Positions 25,642-38,058 of a DNA stretch of 64,000 nt are shown one piece after another. The position numbers and the translations under genes are program-made. Every line of letters starts with the position of its first letter. Position 1 is the first letter of the stretch. The stretch comes from Punica granatum. Lineage: Eukaryota > Streptophyta > Magnoliopsida > Myrtales > Lythraceae. Below the pieces are notes generated by a model. It saw nothing but the letters and a program-made list of their open reading frames with translations, had not been told where the DNA came from and ran no database searches. The stretch spans positions 12,905,001 to 12,969,000 of the forward strand of contig NC_045127.1 in assembly GCF_007655135.1 (NCBI RefSeq), given 5' to 3'.

Positions 25642-25646
25642 CTATG

Positions 25647-25810
25647 TATTTGGACCGAGCAAATGTACATAAAAGGCATACTCCTAAAAACAATATATAT
25701 TGTTCTCATGCCTTGACAAAAGTAATAATGTCTAGATTTATAGGTAGAGTTGTTAAAAGATCTCCAAAAAGATCATACGGATGGCACAGTTTGATACGGT
25801 CCAGCCAATA
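25647..25810. repeat. Sliver of tandem unit 2 between E1 and element F
   Basis: These 164 bases resume the unit sequence interrupted by E1 and match 3238-3406 of unit 0 and about 12477-12625 of unit 1. Confidence 0.75.
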
Positions 25811-26742
25811 TGTCACGACCCAAAAATTCCACAACAATTTCCCCTAAAAGTTATAGATATCTATTTATTTCACAAACCTATTATATATTTTCCCATCAGC
25901 GCATAAATATAGAAATATATATATAAGTAATCCAACCAACATACTGATATATATATATATATATGTCGCAAGGTCATAGACTCATAATCTAACATTTTGC
26001 ATAATTTGCATAGTAATCTATAAAACGACTAAACCAAAAATTTCAGGCCGCAACATATCCATACGCATTTAGTACATAACTTCATACCTACAATATACAC
26101 AGATCTAGCTAGAAGTCCTTCACGATGATCTCCGATTGTCCACAAAGTTCTCCTATGCTGCTAATCTAGCTCCTAACTCATCTGAAAATATTTATGCAGG
26201 GCATGTGAGTTGCATCTCAATGAGTACAAAATTCCAAAGTAAAATGAACTATTGAATGAATATTAATAATTCATTAACTGTATATGTACATCAGTAAAAT
26301 GTACACTACATCTAGACCCATCAACTAATACTTTCCAATCAATAATATATGTCCATAAACTATTTTAGACCTCACAAACGAACATTTACAAATCTCAACA
26401 TTTAAATCAAGTATCCATAAAATTCCACCCTAATATCAGAACATGCCTTTAATTCACTACTGCATAATAATCCCATACAATATGTACAATATGTACAATA
26501 TATACAAATTTTTCACATTGTCCAAGCTCCAACAATCACATACACAACATGCAACTCAATATCGCATAATCATCAAATACTCATTAAGTCAGCGTTTCAT
26601 AACAAATCACTATACAAGCACTTAACAGATCAGACTCTAACATCACACACGCAATTAAGTATATTTAGAACACATTCAGACAAGACCAACCATTATCCTA
26701 TCCAATCTCAATCAATCCCAACACACAATGTATAACACTACT

Positions 26743-28662
26743 TGTGCGCACCCGAATTTTATCTCGTCGGGGCACGCGTGTGCGTGCCCATGCAACGCGG
26801 CTTGGGAGTGTCCACCTTCCCGAGGACGCGCGACGGACGCACGTGAGAAGGAGTCGACACTTGCCATTTTACAACCCGAATGTCGAGGGCCGGCAAGTTA
26901 CCCGGGTCTAGGGATACAGGGTACACCTAATTGCTAAGGCATATGGTCTGCGAAACTCGAGGTTCCGAATTCAGGGGTTCTGTTACATGCGAGCCCATAT
27001 CTCGTACGCCCTATCGGTACTCTAGCTTGTCTAGGCTTGCCATTTTTATTTAATTTTCGCTTAATTAAGTTCCGCTCATCTCGCGCATTTTGACACCATA
27101 AATTCGAAAGAACACTCCGACCGTCCACTCTCCGACCAGGATTCTTACATGAATAAATGTACAACATAAATCCTTACATTATCCTCTCAAATAAATAAAA
27201 TACAAATTACAACAACTGAATCCCGATCAAATCGCGTTCGGTTATTATTCCACTCGTGCTCACCGTATGGTTTGAAAAAAAGACTGGAATTGAAATTAAG
27301 ATGCGCGCTCGGTGTTAGGGGGTTAGACCCCGTGATCTACGGTTGGGGCGTTGGACCCCCCTATGGATCGTATCCTAAGGGATCGGGCTCGATCCGCGTA
27401 ACAAACAAGTGCAAGAATGTAACAAAACGGGCCTAAATAAGCAAACCATGGGGTTTTGTTATTGTCGAATTTACATGAATTAACCAATTATTAACCAAGG
27501 TATCTTGGCATGCAAATCCTACCCTAAAACAGACAAAGTGGGTACAAGGTGTGAATCGATCAAGGGTCGCATTGGGAAGATATTTCGCATTTGGCATTAT
27601 TTTCCGAGGACTTGACGTACGTGACGTCTGTTGACAAATCTTGTGTTTATGGGTTGCTTTTAGAATTGTTCTATGTTATGACACTACGGTTGTTACAAGT
27701 TATTACCGAACATTGATTCCGCCCGTAAATCCTAGAACCTAGTGCCTATCCCACTATTGCCCATTTTTGTCTTAGCCAAGTACACAATTAGCCCGATATT
27801 TGTATTTTGAGCCAATCCATCCGAACTGACTCCCGAGACTATGCTAGAATAATAAGAACTCATCGATCGGATAGAGCAGGCTATGCAGATAAAACCGCAC
27901 CTAGCCAGGTAGCCCATCTCTACCCTGACACCGTAGTGTTTCTGTTATTCTAACCCTAGGGGTTTCGTTAAGTTGCAAATAGACGATTTTGCCCTTGAGG
28001 TGAAAGTTATTTTCGGAAAAGAGAAATACGCGGAGCGGGCCACTTCGGCCTGTGACCGGCGCTAACCGATCCCCTGGACCTTCCAAGGTTGTCAAGAACC
28101 CTAAAAAGCCAAATGATCGGTTAATCTATCCGGAAGTGATCTAAGAAGAACTTCCACACCCCGACCTGAGTTTCCTGAAATCAGGTGAGGCCTCGAGTCA
28201 AGACGAGCAAGTCCTTCCTAGACATCCATGTCTCATCGAGCCACGTGTCTCGGGTTTTATAAAATTTGCAAGTTTTAAGAAGGGCACCAACGCATGTTTG
28301 TAACCTATCGACGCGTGTTACTGATTTATTACCAATTCGTGCAAAATTATTAGGGCCGAGTGAGTTAATTAATCGCATGAACGTCCCAATTACCCCATTA
28401 ATGGAATTGTTGATTAAATTAATGTTTTGCCAAATGCTCTAAATATTCGGGTTTCAGACCGTCGAACCGATCATTGAGGGACCGTCCGATGCGAATCCTA
28501 ATTCCCGACCACCTTGGGATTTAAAAAATTATATTTAGGTCGAGTTTGCATGATTATACCGATTCGTGTGAAGTTTCGATTAAAGTGAAGAAATAAAGCA
28601 TTTAAAACACGGATCACAAGCATGTTATCACGTCAAGCACGACAAACATACAAACTTACACA
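26743..28662 (-). mobile_element. Element E2, first part (inverted relative of E1)
   Basis: It starts TGTGCGCACCCGAATTTT. Read on the minus strand it matches the right end of E1. Shared landmarks in E1 are the GTACGCGCATGCGGGCC terminus (about 25596-25612), the twin GTCCAACGCCC phrases (about 25140-25180) and the block around CCCCTAGGGTTAG (about 24570-24582; its counterpart is at about 27952-27964 in reverse). It shows many substitutions and indels but is collinear. No protein-coding motif. It continues beyond the copia insertion at 36611. Confidence 0.7.
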
Positions 28663-28667
28663 ATTAG
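28663..28667. other. Target duplication ATTAG, left copy
   Basis: ATTAG directly before the 5' LTR is repeated at 36606-36610 directly after the 3' LTR. A perfect 5-bp duplication is typical of Ty1/copia integration and fixes the element borders. Confidence 0.9.
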
Positions 28668-30346
28668 TGTTGGGAATTGGTGTATGCCCTAGAGGTAATA
28701 TATAATCAGTTCTGTAATATGATATCTATTTCATTATAAAACGAGGCAATTCTGTTACTGTGTAGATTGCGCTAAATATGATTTTACACAATAATGTCCT
28801 TGGAATAGTATGTTCAATAGGCATCAAGTGTGACTTGATTGTGAGATCCTATAATTACCGAACATTATTCCTAAATGTCCATAGTCAAAGTATTATCGTT
28901 AATTAGGACAACGATAATACGGTTAGACTAATGTGGGTGTTGATTGATGGCCAAGTCTCACAGGTCATGGATATAGAGATATCAAATCACACCACATGTA
29001 TACATTAAGAGTAATGTGTATTGGACTGACCCGCCATGAGATTTCTACATGGTTTATTACGTGATTGTCATTAGCATATCTCAAAGTGACTATAGTGTAA
29101 TGGTCCTTTGACTTGAGGTCACCATGGATTCCTACATGTAATGTCATATACTTTGATACTGTCAAACACTACCGTAACAGGCTGGTTATAAAGACAGTTA
29201 TTGGGTATATCACAGAGCATGGAGAGGAATGTGAGTAACCAAGATAGGATTTGTCCCTCCTACGAAACGGGAGCGATATCTCACGGCCACTTGGTGGTTA
29301 AGTCTAAATGTGTATGCATACCCAAATGAGTCGATATAGCGATATCGAGTTCATTTGTTCTGATAAACTTACCCAGTAAACCAAGAAAGAGAGATATTGA
29401 GCCATACAAGGATGTCATCGACCTTGCCTTGGGCTCAATAGAGATATAGAGGACAATGGATTATATTACACGGTAATGTAGGTCACGAGGTTCGTCGAGA
29501 AATTGACTTTCCGATTACTTGAGTAACAGTGATGCATTGCTAGATGCCGCTCACTGTTTGTAATATTAAAATAGAGATTTTGATATTACTGTCAACGTAA
29601 TTGGGAACCTACAGGGTCACACACTACGACTAAATTGACGAGATATTTTGAAACAAATAAAATCGTCTAATAGAGATTAGATGATTTAAGGTGCGACCGA
29701 TTAATCGGATATTTAATGAGATTAAATATGTCTATTAATTAGACTCGATTTATTAAATTCAATAGCCAAAAAAATAAATAATAATATACATAAATATATA
29801 TATATATGCTTGTATGTGTCTGTGCACGCATGCAAATATATATATATATGCACATGTATATGGCTATATGTGTGTATGTATATAAGATGCTATTTGGGAC
29901 ATTTAATTGATTTGTCCCACATCGGTCAGAGAGTTGAAATTCTCCCCTCCAAGCCATTATATATATGGCTGTGTATTGAGATGCAAAAAGAGACAAGATG
30001 ATATGCACGTATATATATATGATATACATGTATGTATATAAATGGGATTATTGAGTTTAATTGTTCAACTCATTAGGACCAATTAAGTTCAATAATTTCG
30101 GGTGTCGCATCAATGTTTCTTTCGAGTGTTGGTCGCTAGCACCGCCGATCTCGAAAACTCGTCGACAAAGTCGGTGTGGATACCAGTAGAAGCATCATGC
30201 GTGGGACGCTTGGTCGACAGTTTTAAAATTTCAGGTACACTTTTATTTGCTCTTATTCTTCTAGTAGGTCTTGGAATTAGTTTCACGGGTAGGAAATTTT
30301 GAATTTCTGTTCCTTTTTCGCTTCCGGTGGCCCCGTGGAACTAGCA
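28668..30346 (+). repeat. Copia 5' LTR
   Basis: 1679 bases from TGTTGGGAATTGG to CCCGTGGAACTAGCA. It has TG...CA ends, an AT-dinucleotide region near 29800-30030, and a T-rich 3' end. It contains about 52 bases (around 29400-29452) absent from the 3' LTR. No gene inside. Confidence 0.92.
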
Positions 30347-30362
30347 ATTGGTATCAGAGCCT
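30347..30362 (+). other. Primer binding site of the copia element
   Basis: TGGTATCAGAGC follows the LTR end after two bases (ATTGGTATCAGAGCC). This is the standard complement of the 3' end of plant initiator methionine tRNA, where minus-strand DNA synthesis would start. Confidence 0.9.
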
Positions 30363-31023
30363 AACTAATTAGAATCTGAGTAGATAATAGCATAAAATAT
30401 GATTTTATGCTTGGTACTGGTGTGATTATGTTTGATATTTGCGGTGCATGACTGTTAGACTTGGATTATGTCCTAGTTGTGTTAGTATAATAGTTATACG
30501 TGTGGACTATTATGTAATGGTTACATAATAGTGTATGGTGAGATCGATTAAATGTTAATAAAATCCCTCAAAATATTAAGTTCATATCCTTCCACCGTGT
30601 AACGCTCGTCAAGACCAAGATCGATGAGTGCGTAGACCTTGCCCTCACAGGATGCCCTCATCTATCCTAGTAAGACGTTGTGTTTACCAGTGGGTCGGAC
30701 TTAACTGAGCAAGCCTAATAGGATTAGGAGTTCAGAGGCATGTAGTTGGGCATCGATCTATAAGATAGATTTGAATAAGGAGTTATTCACCCAACTAATC
30801 AAGAGTTGCATGTGATGCAATTGGAAAAGTGAATTCCCTACCTAAATAGCCAATTTTGGGTGAATCAGCCCTCGCTGACTCAGAGCTTGGTGAGATATGG
30901 ATATCTGAATCAATGTTCAGGGTCATTGATTTGATATAAATAGTGAGAGCAATATTTAATAAAGTCCTCATTAAATATTGTAGTGTCATAATACTTATTT
31001 TGCATATTTCTGTGGTAGTTACC

Positions 31024-34000
31024 ATGGCAGGGAGCACTTCTAGTATTTTCTGTTTGAGATCCGTCCTTGATAAGGACAAACTGTCAGGGAATAATTTCCT
31101 TGGTTGGTATCGAAACTTGAGAATTGTTCTCACCCAAGAAAAGAAGCTATATGTCTTAGAGCAACCTCTTCTTGCGCCACCACCTGACGATGCCCCCCAA
31201 GCTGAGAAAGATACTTATAGTAAGCATCATGATGATGCCGTAAACGTCGGATGTCTCATGTTAGTCACCATGGACTCGGAGCTTCAGAAGCAACACGAGA
31301 ACATGAAGGCGTACGATATGATCGTGCATCTCAGGCAGCTCTATCAAGAGCAGGCCCGACATGAGAGATTCGAGATCTCTAAAGCACTTTTTCAGGCAAG
31401 GTTGACTGAGGGTAGCCCGGTGAGTCTTCATGTACTCAAGATGATTGGGTACGTCGAGACTCTGGGAAGACTGGGATTTCCTCTGGGTCAAGAGTTGGCC
31501 ACAGATTTAGTCCTACAGTCGCTGCCCAGCAGTTATAGTCAGTTCATCATGAGCTATACTATGAATGACTACAATAAACCATTGCCTGAACTGCTTAACA
31601 TGTTGAGAACAGCTGAGCATGATATCAGCAAGGGGATGTCCGTTCTAATGGTCCAATGGACCAAAAGAAAGGGCAAGGGCAAGAGTAAAGGCAAGAAGGC
31701 TAAAGGTGCATCCAAGTATGACTTGGGTGCGTTGAAACCTAAAGCCAAGGTGGCGAAGAATGATTACTGCTTCCATTGTGGCAACACTGGACGTTGGAAG
31801 CGGAATTGTAAGGTATACTTGGAGGAGTTGAAGAAGAATAAGGGAAGTGAGACTTCCACTTCAGGTATCCATGTTATAGAGATCAATGTATCTACTACTT
31901 CTACATCATGGGTATTAGATACCTGGTGTGGTGTTCATATTTGTGGAAATATGCAGGACCTAAAGGACAGTAGATCGTTGGCAAAGGGCGAGGTGGACCT
32001 ACGAGTTGGAAATGGAGCAAGAGTTGCTACATTAACTGTAGGGACTTATCACCTAGTTTTGCCTACTGGGCTAGTATTAGATCTTAACGACTGTTATTAT
32101 GTACCTGCTATTGGTAGAAACATAATATCTGTTTCTTGTTTGGACAAGAAGGGATTTTGTTTCACTATCAAGAACAAGTGTTGTTCTATGTACATGAATG
32201 ATGTATATTATGGCAGTGCACATTTAAGTAATGGTCTGTATGTTCTTGATCTAGATACGCCTATTTATTATGTGGAAACCAAACGGCTCAAATCTAATGA
32301 TTCGAACCTGACTTACCTCTGGCATTGTCGTTTAGGCCATATTAGCGAGAATCGCATCTCTAGACTCCATAAGGATGGATTACTGGACTCGTTTGATTTA
32401 GAATCGATCGAGACATGCGAACCTTGCTTAATGGGGAAAATGACTAAGGCCCCTTTTACCGGAAAGGGTGAGCGAGCTAGTGATCTTCTGGCTCTCATAC
32501 ATACTGATGTATGTGGACCAGTGAACAAGCTTGCTAGAGGTGGGTATCTCTACTTCATTACATTTACTAATGATTTCAGTAGATTTGGATATGTGTATTT
32601 GATGAAACACAAATCTGAATCCTTTGAAAAGTTCAAAGAATTTAAGAATGAAGTGGAGAATCAGTTGGGTAAGAGCATTAAAGTTCTTCGATCAGATCGA
32701 GGAGTTGAATATTTGAGCTATGAGTTCGCTGACTATCTTAAACAGTGTGGGATTTTATCTCAACTGACTCCACCTGGGACACCACAGTGGAATGGTGTAG
32801 CTGAGAGGAGGAATCGAACTTTATTAGATATGGTTCGATCTTTGATGAGTCATGCAAACTTACCTGACTTCTTCTGAGGATATGCTCTACAGACAGCTGC
32901 TCTCATATTAAACAATGCTCCGTCGAAATTAGTTGAAAGGACACCATATGAGATATGGTATGGGAAGCGTCCCAAGATGTCTTTTCTAAAAATATGGGGT
33001 TGCGAAGCTTATGTGAAGAGATTGTCTTCGGATAAGCTTGGCCCTAAATCGGAGAAATGTTACTTTGTGGGGTATCCTAAGGAAACTCGAGGATACTATT
33101 TCTATAATCCCATCGAGGGCAAAGTGTTTGTCGCTCGAACTGCGGTATTCCTTAAGAAAGAGTTTATCTCCAAAGGAACTAGTGGGAGGAAATTAGAACT
33201 TGGGGAAGTTCTACCACAAAATGACATTGACCAATCGACGGGCGATGTTGCAGAACAAGTACCACAAGTTGTTGTGGCACAATCTTCTACACAGGTGACA
33301 CAAGAGCCTCGTAGGTCTAGTAGGACACGTCATGAGCCCGAGAGATATGGATTTCTCGTGACTCAAGACAATGACGTATTGCTCATAGATAATGATGAGC
33401 CTACAACCTATGCGGAAGCCGTAATAAGCCCTGACTCTGAGAAATGGCTGGAGGCCATGAGATCCACCTGAAGGAGATCCACATGAGATGGAGTCCATGT
33501 ACACTAACCAAGTATGGACTTTGGTTGATCCACCTGAAGGGGCAAAACCCATTGGGTGTAAGTGGGTCTTCAAGAAGAAGACTGATATGGACGGTAATGT
33601 GATTACCTTTAAGGGCCGACTTGTGGCAAAAGGTTTCAGACAAGTTCATGGTGTTGAATATGACGAAACTTTTTCCCCGGTGGCTATGCTTAAATCCATA
33701 AGGATCTTGCTTGCAATTGCAGCTTATTATGATTATGAGATCTGACAAATGGATGTCAAAACTACTTTCCTGAACGGGAAGCTCCTCGAGGATGTGTATA
33801 TGACACAACCTGAGGGTTTTGTCGATCCACATAGTACCGGAAAGGTTTGTAAGCTACAACGGTCTATTTATGGGCTGAAGCAAGCTTCTAGGAGCTGGAA
33901 TCTTCATTTTGATGATGCAATCAAAGAGTTTGGTTTCATCAAGAATGAAGATGAACCCTGTGTTTACAAGAAGGTTAGTGGGAGCATTGTAATCTTCCTG

Positions 34001-34965
34001 GTGTTATATGTAGATGACATACTTCTGATAGGGAATGACCTTCCTTCCCTACAGTCTGTAAAGATTTGGTTGGGAAGGTGTTTCTCTATGAAGGACTTAG
34101 GCGAAGCTACCTACGTGCTAGGTATTAGGATCTATAGAGATAGATCCAGGAGACTGCTTGGCCTAAGTCAGAGTGCATACATAGATAAAGTGCTTCGGCG
34201 CTTTAGCATGCAGGATTCTAAGAAAGGGTCGCTGCCTATGTTACATGGCATAAGCCTTTTGAAGGCTCAGAGTCCTTCTACTCGAGAGGAGAGGGACCGC
34301 ATGAATAGGATTCCATATGCGTCGGCTATTGGATCCATCATGTATGCTATGTTATGCACTCGATCCGATGTCTCGTATGCTTTGAGTATAACGAGTCGAT
34401 ACCAATCAGATCCAGGTGAGAGACACTGGATTGCAATAAGGAGATGTTTTTGGTATATGGAGGCGAAGAAGAGCTCGTTGTAAGAGGTTACACCAATGCT
34501 AGCTTCCAGACCGATAAGGACGACAGTAAATCGCAGTCAGGGTATGTGTTTTGCCTGAATGGAGGTGCTGTGAGTTGGAAGAGTTCCAAACAGGAGACAG
34601 TAGCCGACTCTACCACAGAGGCCGAGTATATTGCTGCCTCTAACGCTGCAAAAGAGGCCGTTTGGATCAAGAAGTTCGTGACAGAACTTGCTGTGGTTCC
34701 TAGCATCGTAGACCCAGTGGATCTCCATTGTGACAACAATGGAGCCATTGTGCAAGCTAAGGAACCCAGGTCTCACCAGCGATCCAAACATATACTCAGG
34801 CGCTTCCATCTCATTCGCGAGATTATCGACAGAGGAGATGTGAAGATATGCAGAATACCAACAGATGAGAATCTCGCAGATCCACTTACGAAGCCTCTTT
34901 TGCAGCGCAAGCACGAGGCTCACACTAAATCTATTGGCATTAGACAGATGTCAAATTGGCTCTAG
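31024..34965 (+). pseudogene. Copia gag-pol polyprotein, disrupted
   Basis: Gag begins MAGSTSS at 31024; the upstream in-frame part back to 30943 lacks family similarity. The zinc knuckle at 31768-31809 has Arg (31792-31794) in place of the metal-binding His. The protease motif reads DTW instead of DTG (31918-31926). Integrase shows the HHCC region (about 32323-32436) and the catalytic triad region from HTD at 32500-32508 to AERRN near 32805. Reverse transcriptase has YVDD at 34007-34018. RNase H runs from about 34485 and ends with LADPLTKPL. Breaks: TGA at 32875-32877 and 33743-33745, both where Trp is expected; a short duplication with TGA at 33469-33471 and a frame change; and a small deletion near 34440 that changes frame again. 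It cannot give a full polyprotein. Confidence 0.93.
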
Positions 34966-34979
34966 TGCAAGTGGGAGAT

Positions 34980-36605
34980 TGTTTGGAATTGGTGTATGCC
35001 CTAGAGGTAATCTATAATCAGTTCTGTAATATGATATCTATTTCATTATAAAACGAGGCATTTCTGTTATTGTGTAGATTGCGCTAAATATGATTTTACA
35101 CAATAATGTCATTGGAATAGTATGTTCAATAGGCATCAAATGTGACTTGATTGTGAGATCCTATAATTACCGAACATTATTCCTAAATGTCCATAGTCAA
35201 AGTATTATCGTTAATTAGGACAACGATAATACGGTTAGACTAGTGTGGGTGTTGATTGATGACCAAGTCTCACAGGTCATGGATATAGAGATATCAAATC
35301 ACACCACATGTATACATTAAGAGTAATGTGTATTGGACTAACCCGCCATGAGATTTCTACATGGTTTGTTACTTGATTGTCATTAGCATATCTCAAAGTG
35401 ACTATAGTGTAATGGTCCTTTGACTTGAGGTCACCATGGATTCCTACATGTAATGTCATATACTTTGATACTGTCAAACGCTACCGTAACAGGCTGGTTA
35501 TAAAGACAGTTATTGGGTATATCACAGAGCATGGAGAGGAATGTGAGTAACCAAGATAGGATTTGTCCCTCCTACGAAACGGAAGCGATATCTCACGGCC
35601 ACTTGGTGGTTAAGTCTAAAAGTGTATGCACACGCAAATGAGTCGATATAGCGATATCGAGCTCATTTGTTTTGATAAACTTACCCAGTAAACCAAGAAA
35701 GAGAGATATTGAGGACAATGGATTATATTACACGGTAATGTAGGTCACGAGGTTCGTCGAGAAATTGACTTTCCGATTACTTGAGTAACAGTGATGCATT
35801 GCTAGATGCCGCTCACTGTTTGTAATATTAAAATAGAGATTTTGATATTACTGTCAACGTAATTGGGAACCTACAGGGTCACACACTACGACTAAATTGA
35901 CGAGATATTTTGAAACAAATAAAATCGTCTAATAGAGATTAGATGATTTAAGATGCGACCGATTAATCGGATATTTAATGAGATTAAATATGTCGATTAG
36001 TTAGACTCGATTTATTAAATTCAATAGCCAAAAAAAATAAATAATAATATACATAAATATATATATATGCTTGTATGTGTCTGTGCACGCATGCAAATAT
36101 ATATATATGCACATGTATATGGCTATATGTGTGTATGTATATAAGATGCTATTTGGGACATTTAATTGATTTGTCCCACATCGGTCAGAGAGTTGAAATT
36201 CTCCCCTCCAAGCCATTATATATATGGCTGTGTCTTGAGATGCAAAAAGAGACAAGATGATATGCACGTATATATATATGATATACATGTATGTATATAA
36301 ATGGGATTATTGAGTTGAATTGTTCAACTCATTAGGACCAATTAAGTTCAATAATTTCGGGTGTCACATCAATGTTTCTTTCGAGTGTTGGTCGCTAGCA
36401 CCATCGATCTCGAAAACTCGTCGACAAAGTCGGTGTGGATACCAGTAGAGGCGTCATGCGTGGGACGCTTGGTCGACAGTTTTAAAATTCCAGGTACCCT
36501 TTTATTTACTCTTATTCTTCTAGTAGGTCTTGGAATTAGTTTCACGGGTATGAAATTTTGAATTTCTATACCTTTTTCGCTTCCGTTGACCCCGTGGAAC
36601 TAGCA
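34980..36605 (+). repeat. Copia 3' LTR
   Basis: 1626 bases from TGTTTGGAATTGG to GTGGAACTAGCA, preceded by the polypurine tract. Compared with the 5' LTR it lacks about 52 bases after GAGATATTGAG (about 35702-35712) and shows a small number of substitutions. Confidence 0.92.
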
Positions 36606-36610
36606 ATTAG
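36606..36610. other. Target duplication ATTAG, right copy
   Basis: It matches the left copy at 28663-28667 exactly. Confidence 0.9.
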
Positions 36611-38058
36611 TGCCGCCATGATCATGATAAACACATTCAAACATACACAAATATAATATTAACGAAATCGATAAAACGGCACCGACTGATGGAAGCAGAA
36701 AAATCATGCAAAAATCACGTATTATCATGATGTATACATATAATTACAGAAACAAAATATTTAAATGGGGCACATATGTTATCGGTCAGGGATCTAAGTA
36801 AGAAAGGGTTAGGTATCTTTTAAAAAATGTCCGGGGACTAATTTGAATAATTTTAAAAGAACAGGGGCTGATTTGAAAATTCGGCTAAAGTTTCAGGGAC
36901 TGATTTGAAAATTCTGGAATAATTGGGGACTGTGTAGGAATTACTGAAAATGTACCAGGACTTGTTTGAAACTAATTTGAAAATTCGGGCTGATCTGAAA
37001 AGTAAAAAATGCCCCAGGGACTGAACTGAAACAAAATGAAAAGTTCCCGAAATTGGTTTAGAAAACCTGAAAAGTTTACGGACTGATTGGAAAATGCTGT
37101 AAATGGCTGGGACTTGGCTGAAACGAATTTTAAAATTCCGGGCAGATCTGAAAAAAAGCGGAAAATAGCCCCAGGACTAAACTGAAACAACTTGGAAAGT
37201 TATTTCGAGTGGTTGGAAAATTCTGAAAAATTCAAGGACTGATTGGAAAATGACAAAAATGGCTGAGACTTGATTGAAACGAATTTTAAAATTCAGGACA
37301 GGTATGAAAATGGCGGAAAATAGCCCCAGGACTAAACTGAAACAACTTGAAAAGTTCTGTGGAGTGGTTGAAAAATTCTGAAAAATTAAAGGGCTGATCT
37401 GCAAATATTAAAAATGGCTGGGACTTGAATGAAACGAATTTTAAAATTCGGGACAGATCTGAAAAGAAAAATGTATCTTCAGGACTGAAATGAGACAAAA
37501 CAGAAAATTTGTAAAATCGAGTTCGGGACAAATTCGATTACCCACGCAACCCAAAAACTCTCATTTCACATCATATCCTTCAAGCAAGCATTAATATTCA
37601 GAATCGGAGCCCTAAACATGCCACTAAGTCTGGAATTTACCTAGTTCGGGAAGTTGAGGGGTGATTCTGTAAATAAAAAAATTAAAAAAATTCGCCAGGG
37701 AGTTGGGCTGCTGAGGGAGAATTGGGTCGGACTGGGCCTTTGAGATCAGGGCTGGGCCGATTGGATTGTTGGGCCGAGTTGCGCTGTCGGTGCTGGGCTA
37801 GGTGATCAATGGACTGGGCCGAGCCGAACGGGCTTGCTGCTGGGCCGAACTTGATGGCTGGATCGGGCCGGCGTCACTGGAGAAACCCAAACAATAAAAT
37901 CGACCCGGTTAGCGTAACGGGAAACCGAGAGCAAAGGAGTCGATGGAATTAACGGGTCGCGGGCTCGAGGAACTTCGGGCGTTGGGGACGAGCCGCGGAG
38001 TCGTGGCGTCGGGGAGGTCAGGGGATCCTGGAGTTCGTGTCCTCCCCAAGTCGTGGCT
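36611..38058 (-). mobile_element. Element E2, second part
   Basis: This continues E2 after the copia insertion. On the minus strand its first bases match E1 around 23510-23600 (GCCGGTATTATTTATCGATT-like). It then diverges into an array of ~155-bp repeats (36965-37480) and a GC-rich end full of TGGGCCGA-type words (37700-38050). The far terminus is missing: at about 38058 the sequence returns to element F about 360 bases further on than where it left, so insertion was followed by a deletion. No coding motif. Confidence 0.65.
36965..37480. repeat. Tandem repeat of about 155 bp inside E2
   Basis: The phrase GAAACGAATTTTAAAATTC recurs with its AAAC at 37121, 37277 and 37432, spaced 156 and 155 bases. 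Each period carries CCCCAGGACTAAACTGAAAC-like and GACTGATTGGAAAATG-like phrases. About three and a half copies, imperfect. Confidence 0.85.

Larger units (their letters stand above)
28668..36605 (+). mobile_element. Ty1/copia retrotransposon, complete in outline but defective
   Basis: A 7938-base element bounded by ATTAG duplications. Order: 5' LTR 28668-30346, primer binding site just after it, gag, protease, integrase, reverse transcriptase, RNase H, a purine-rich tract (AAGTGGGAGA at about 34969-34978), and 3' LTR 34980-36605. The gene order with integrase before reverse transcriptase identifies the copia superfamily. The LTRs are nearly identical apart from one ~52-bp deletion and scattered substitutions, so insertion is fairly recent. 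The coding region has several stops and shifts. It sits inside E2. Confidence 0.93.

Noticed and set aside
30347..30362. tRNA-like match after the copia 5' LTR
   Set aside because: It is only the 12-base complement of a tRNA 3' end, the primer binding site, not a tRNA gene.
30943..31023. In-frame extension before the copia gag start
   Set aside because: Hydrophobic stretch without family similarity; gag proteins of this type start at MAGST-like residues.
33211..33832. Minus-strand open frames opposite copia pol
   Set aside because: Antisense shadows of the polyprotein.
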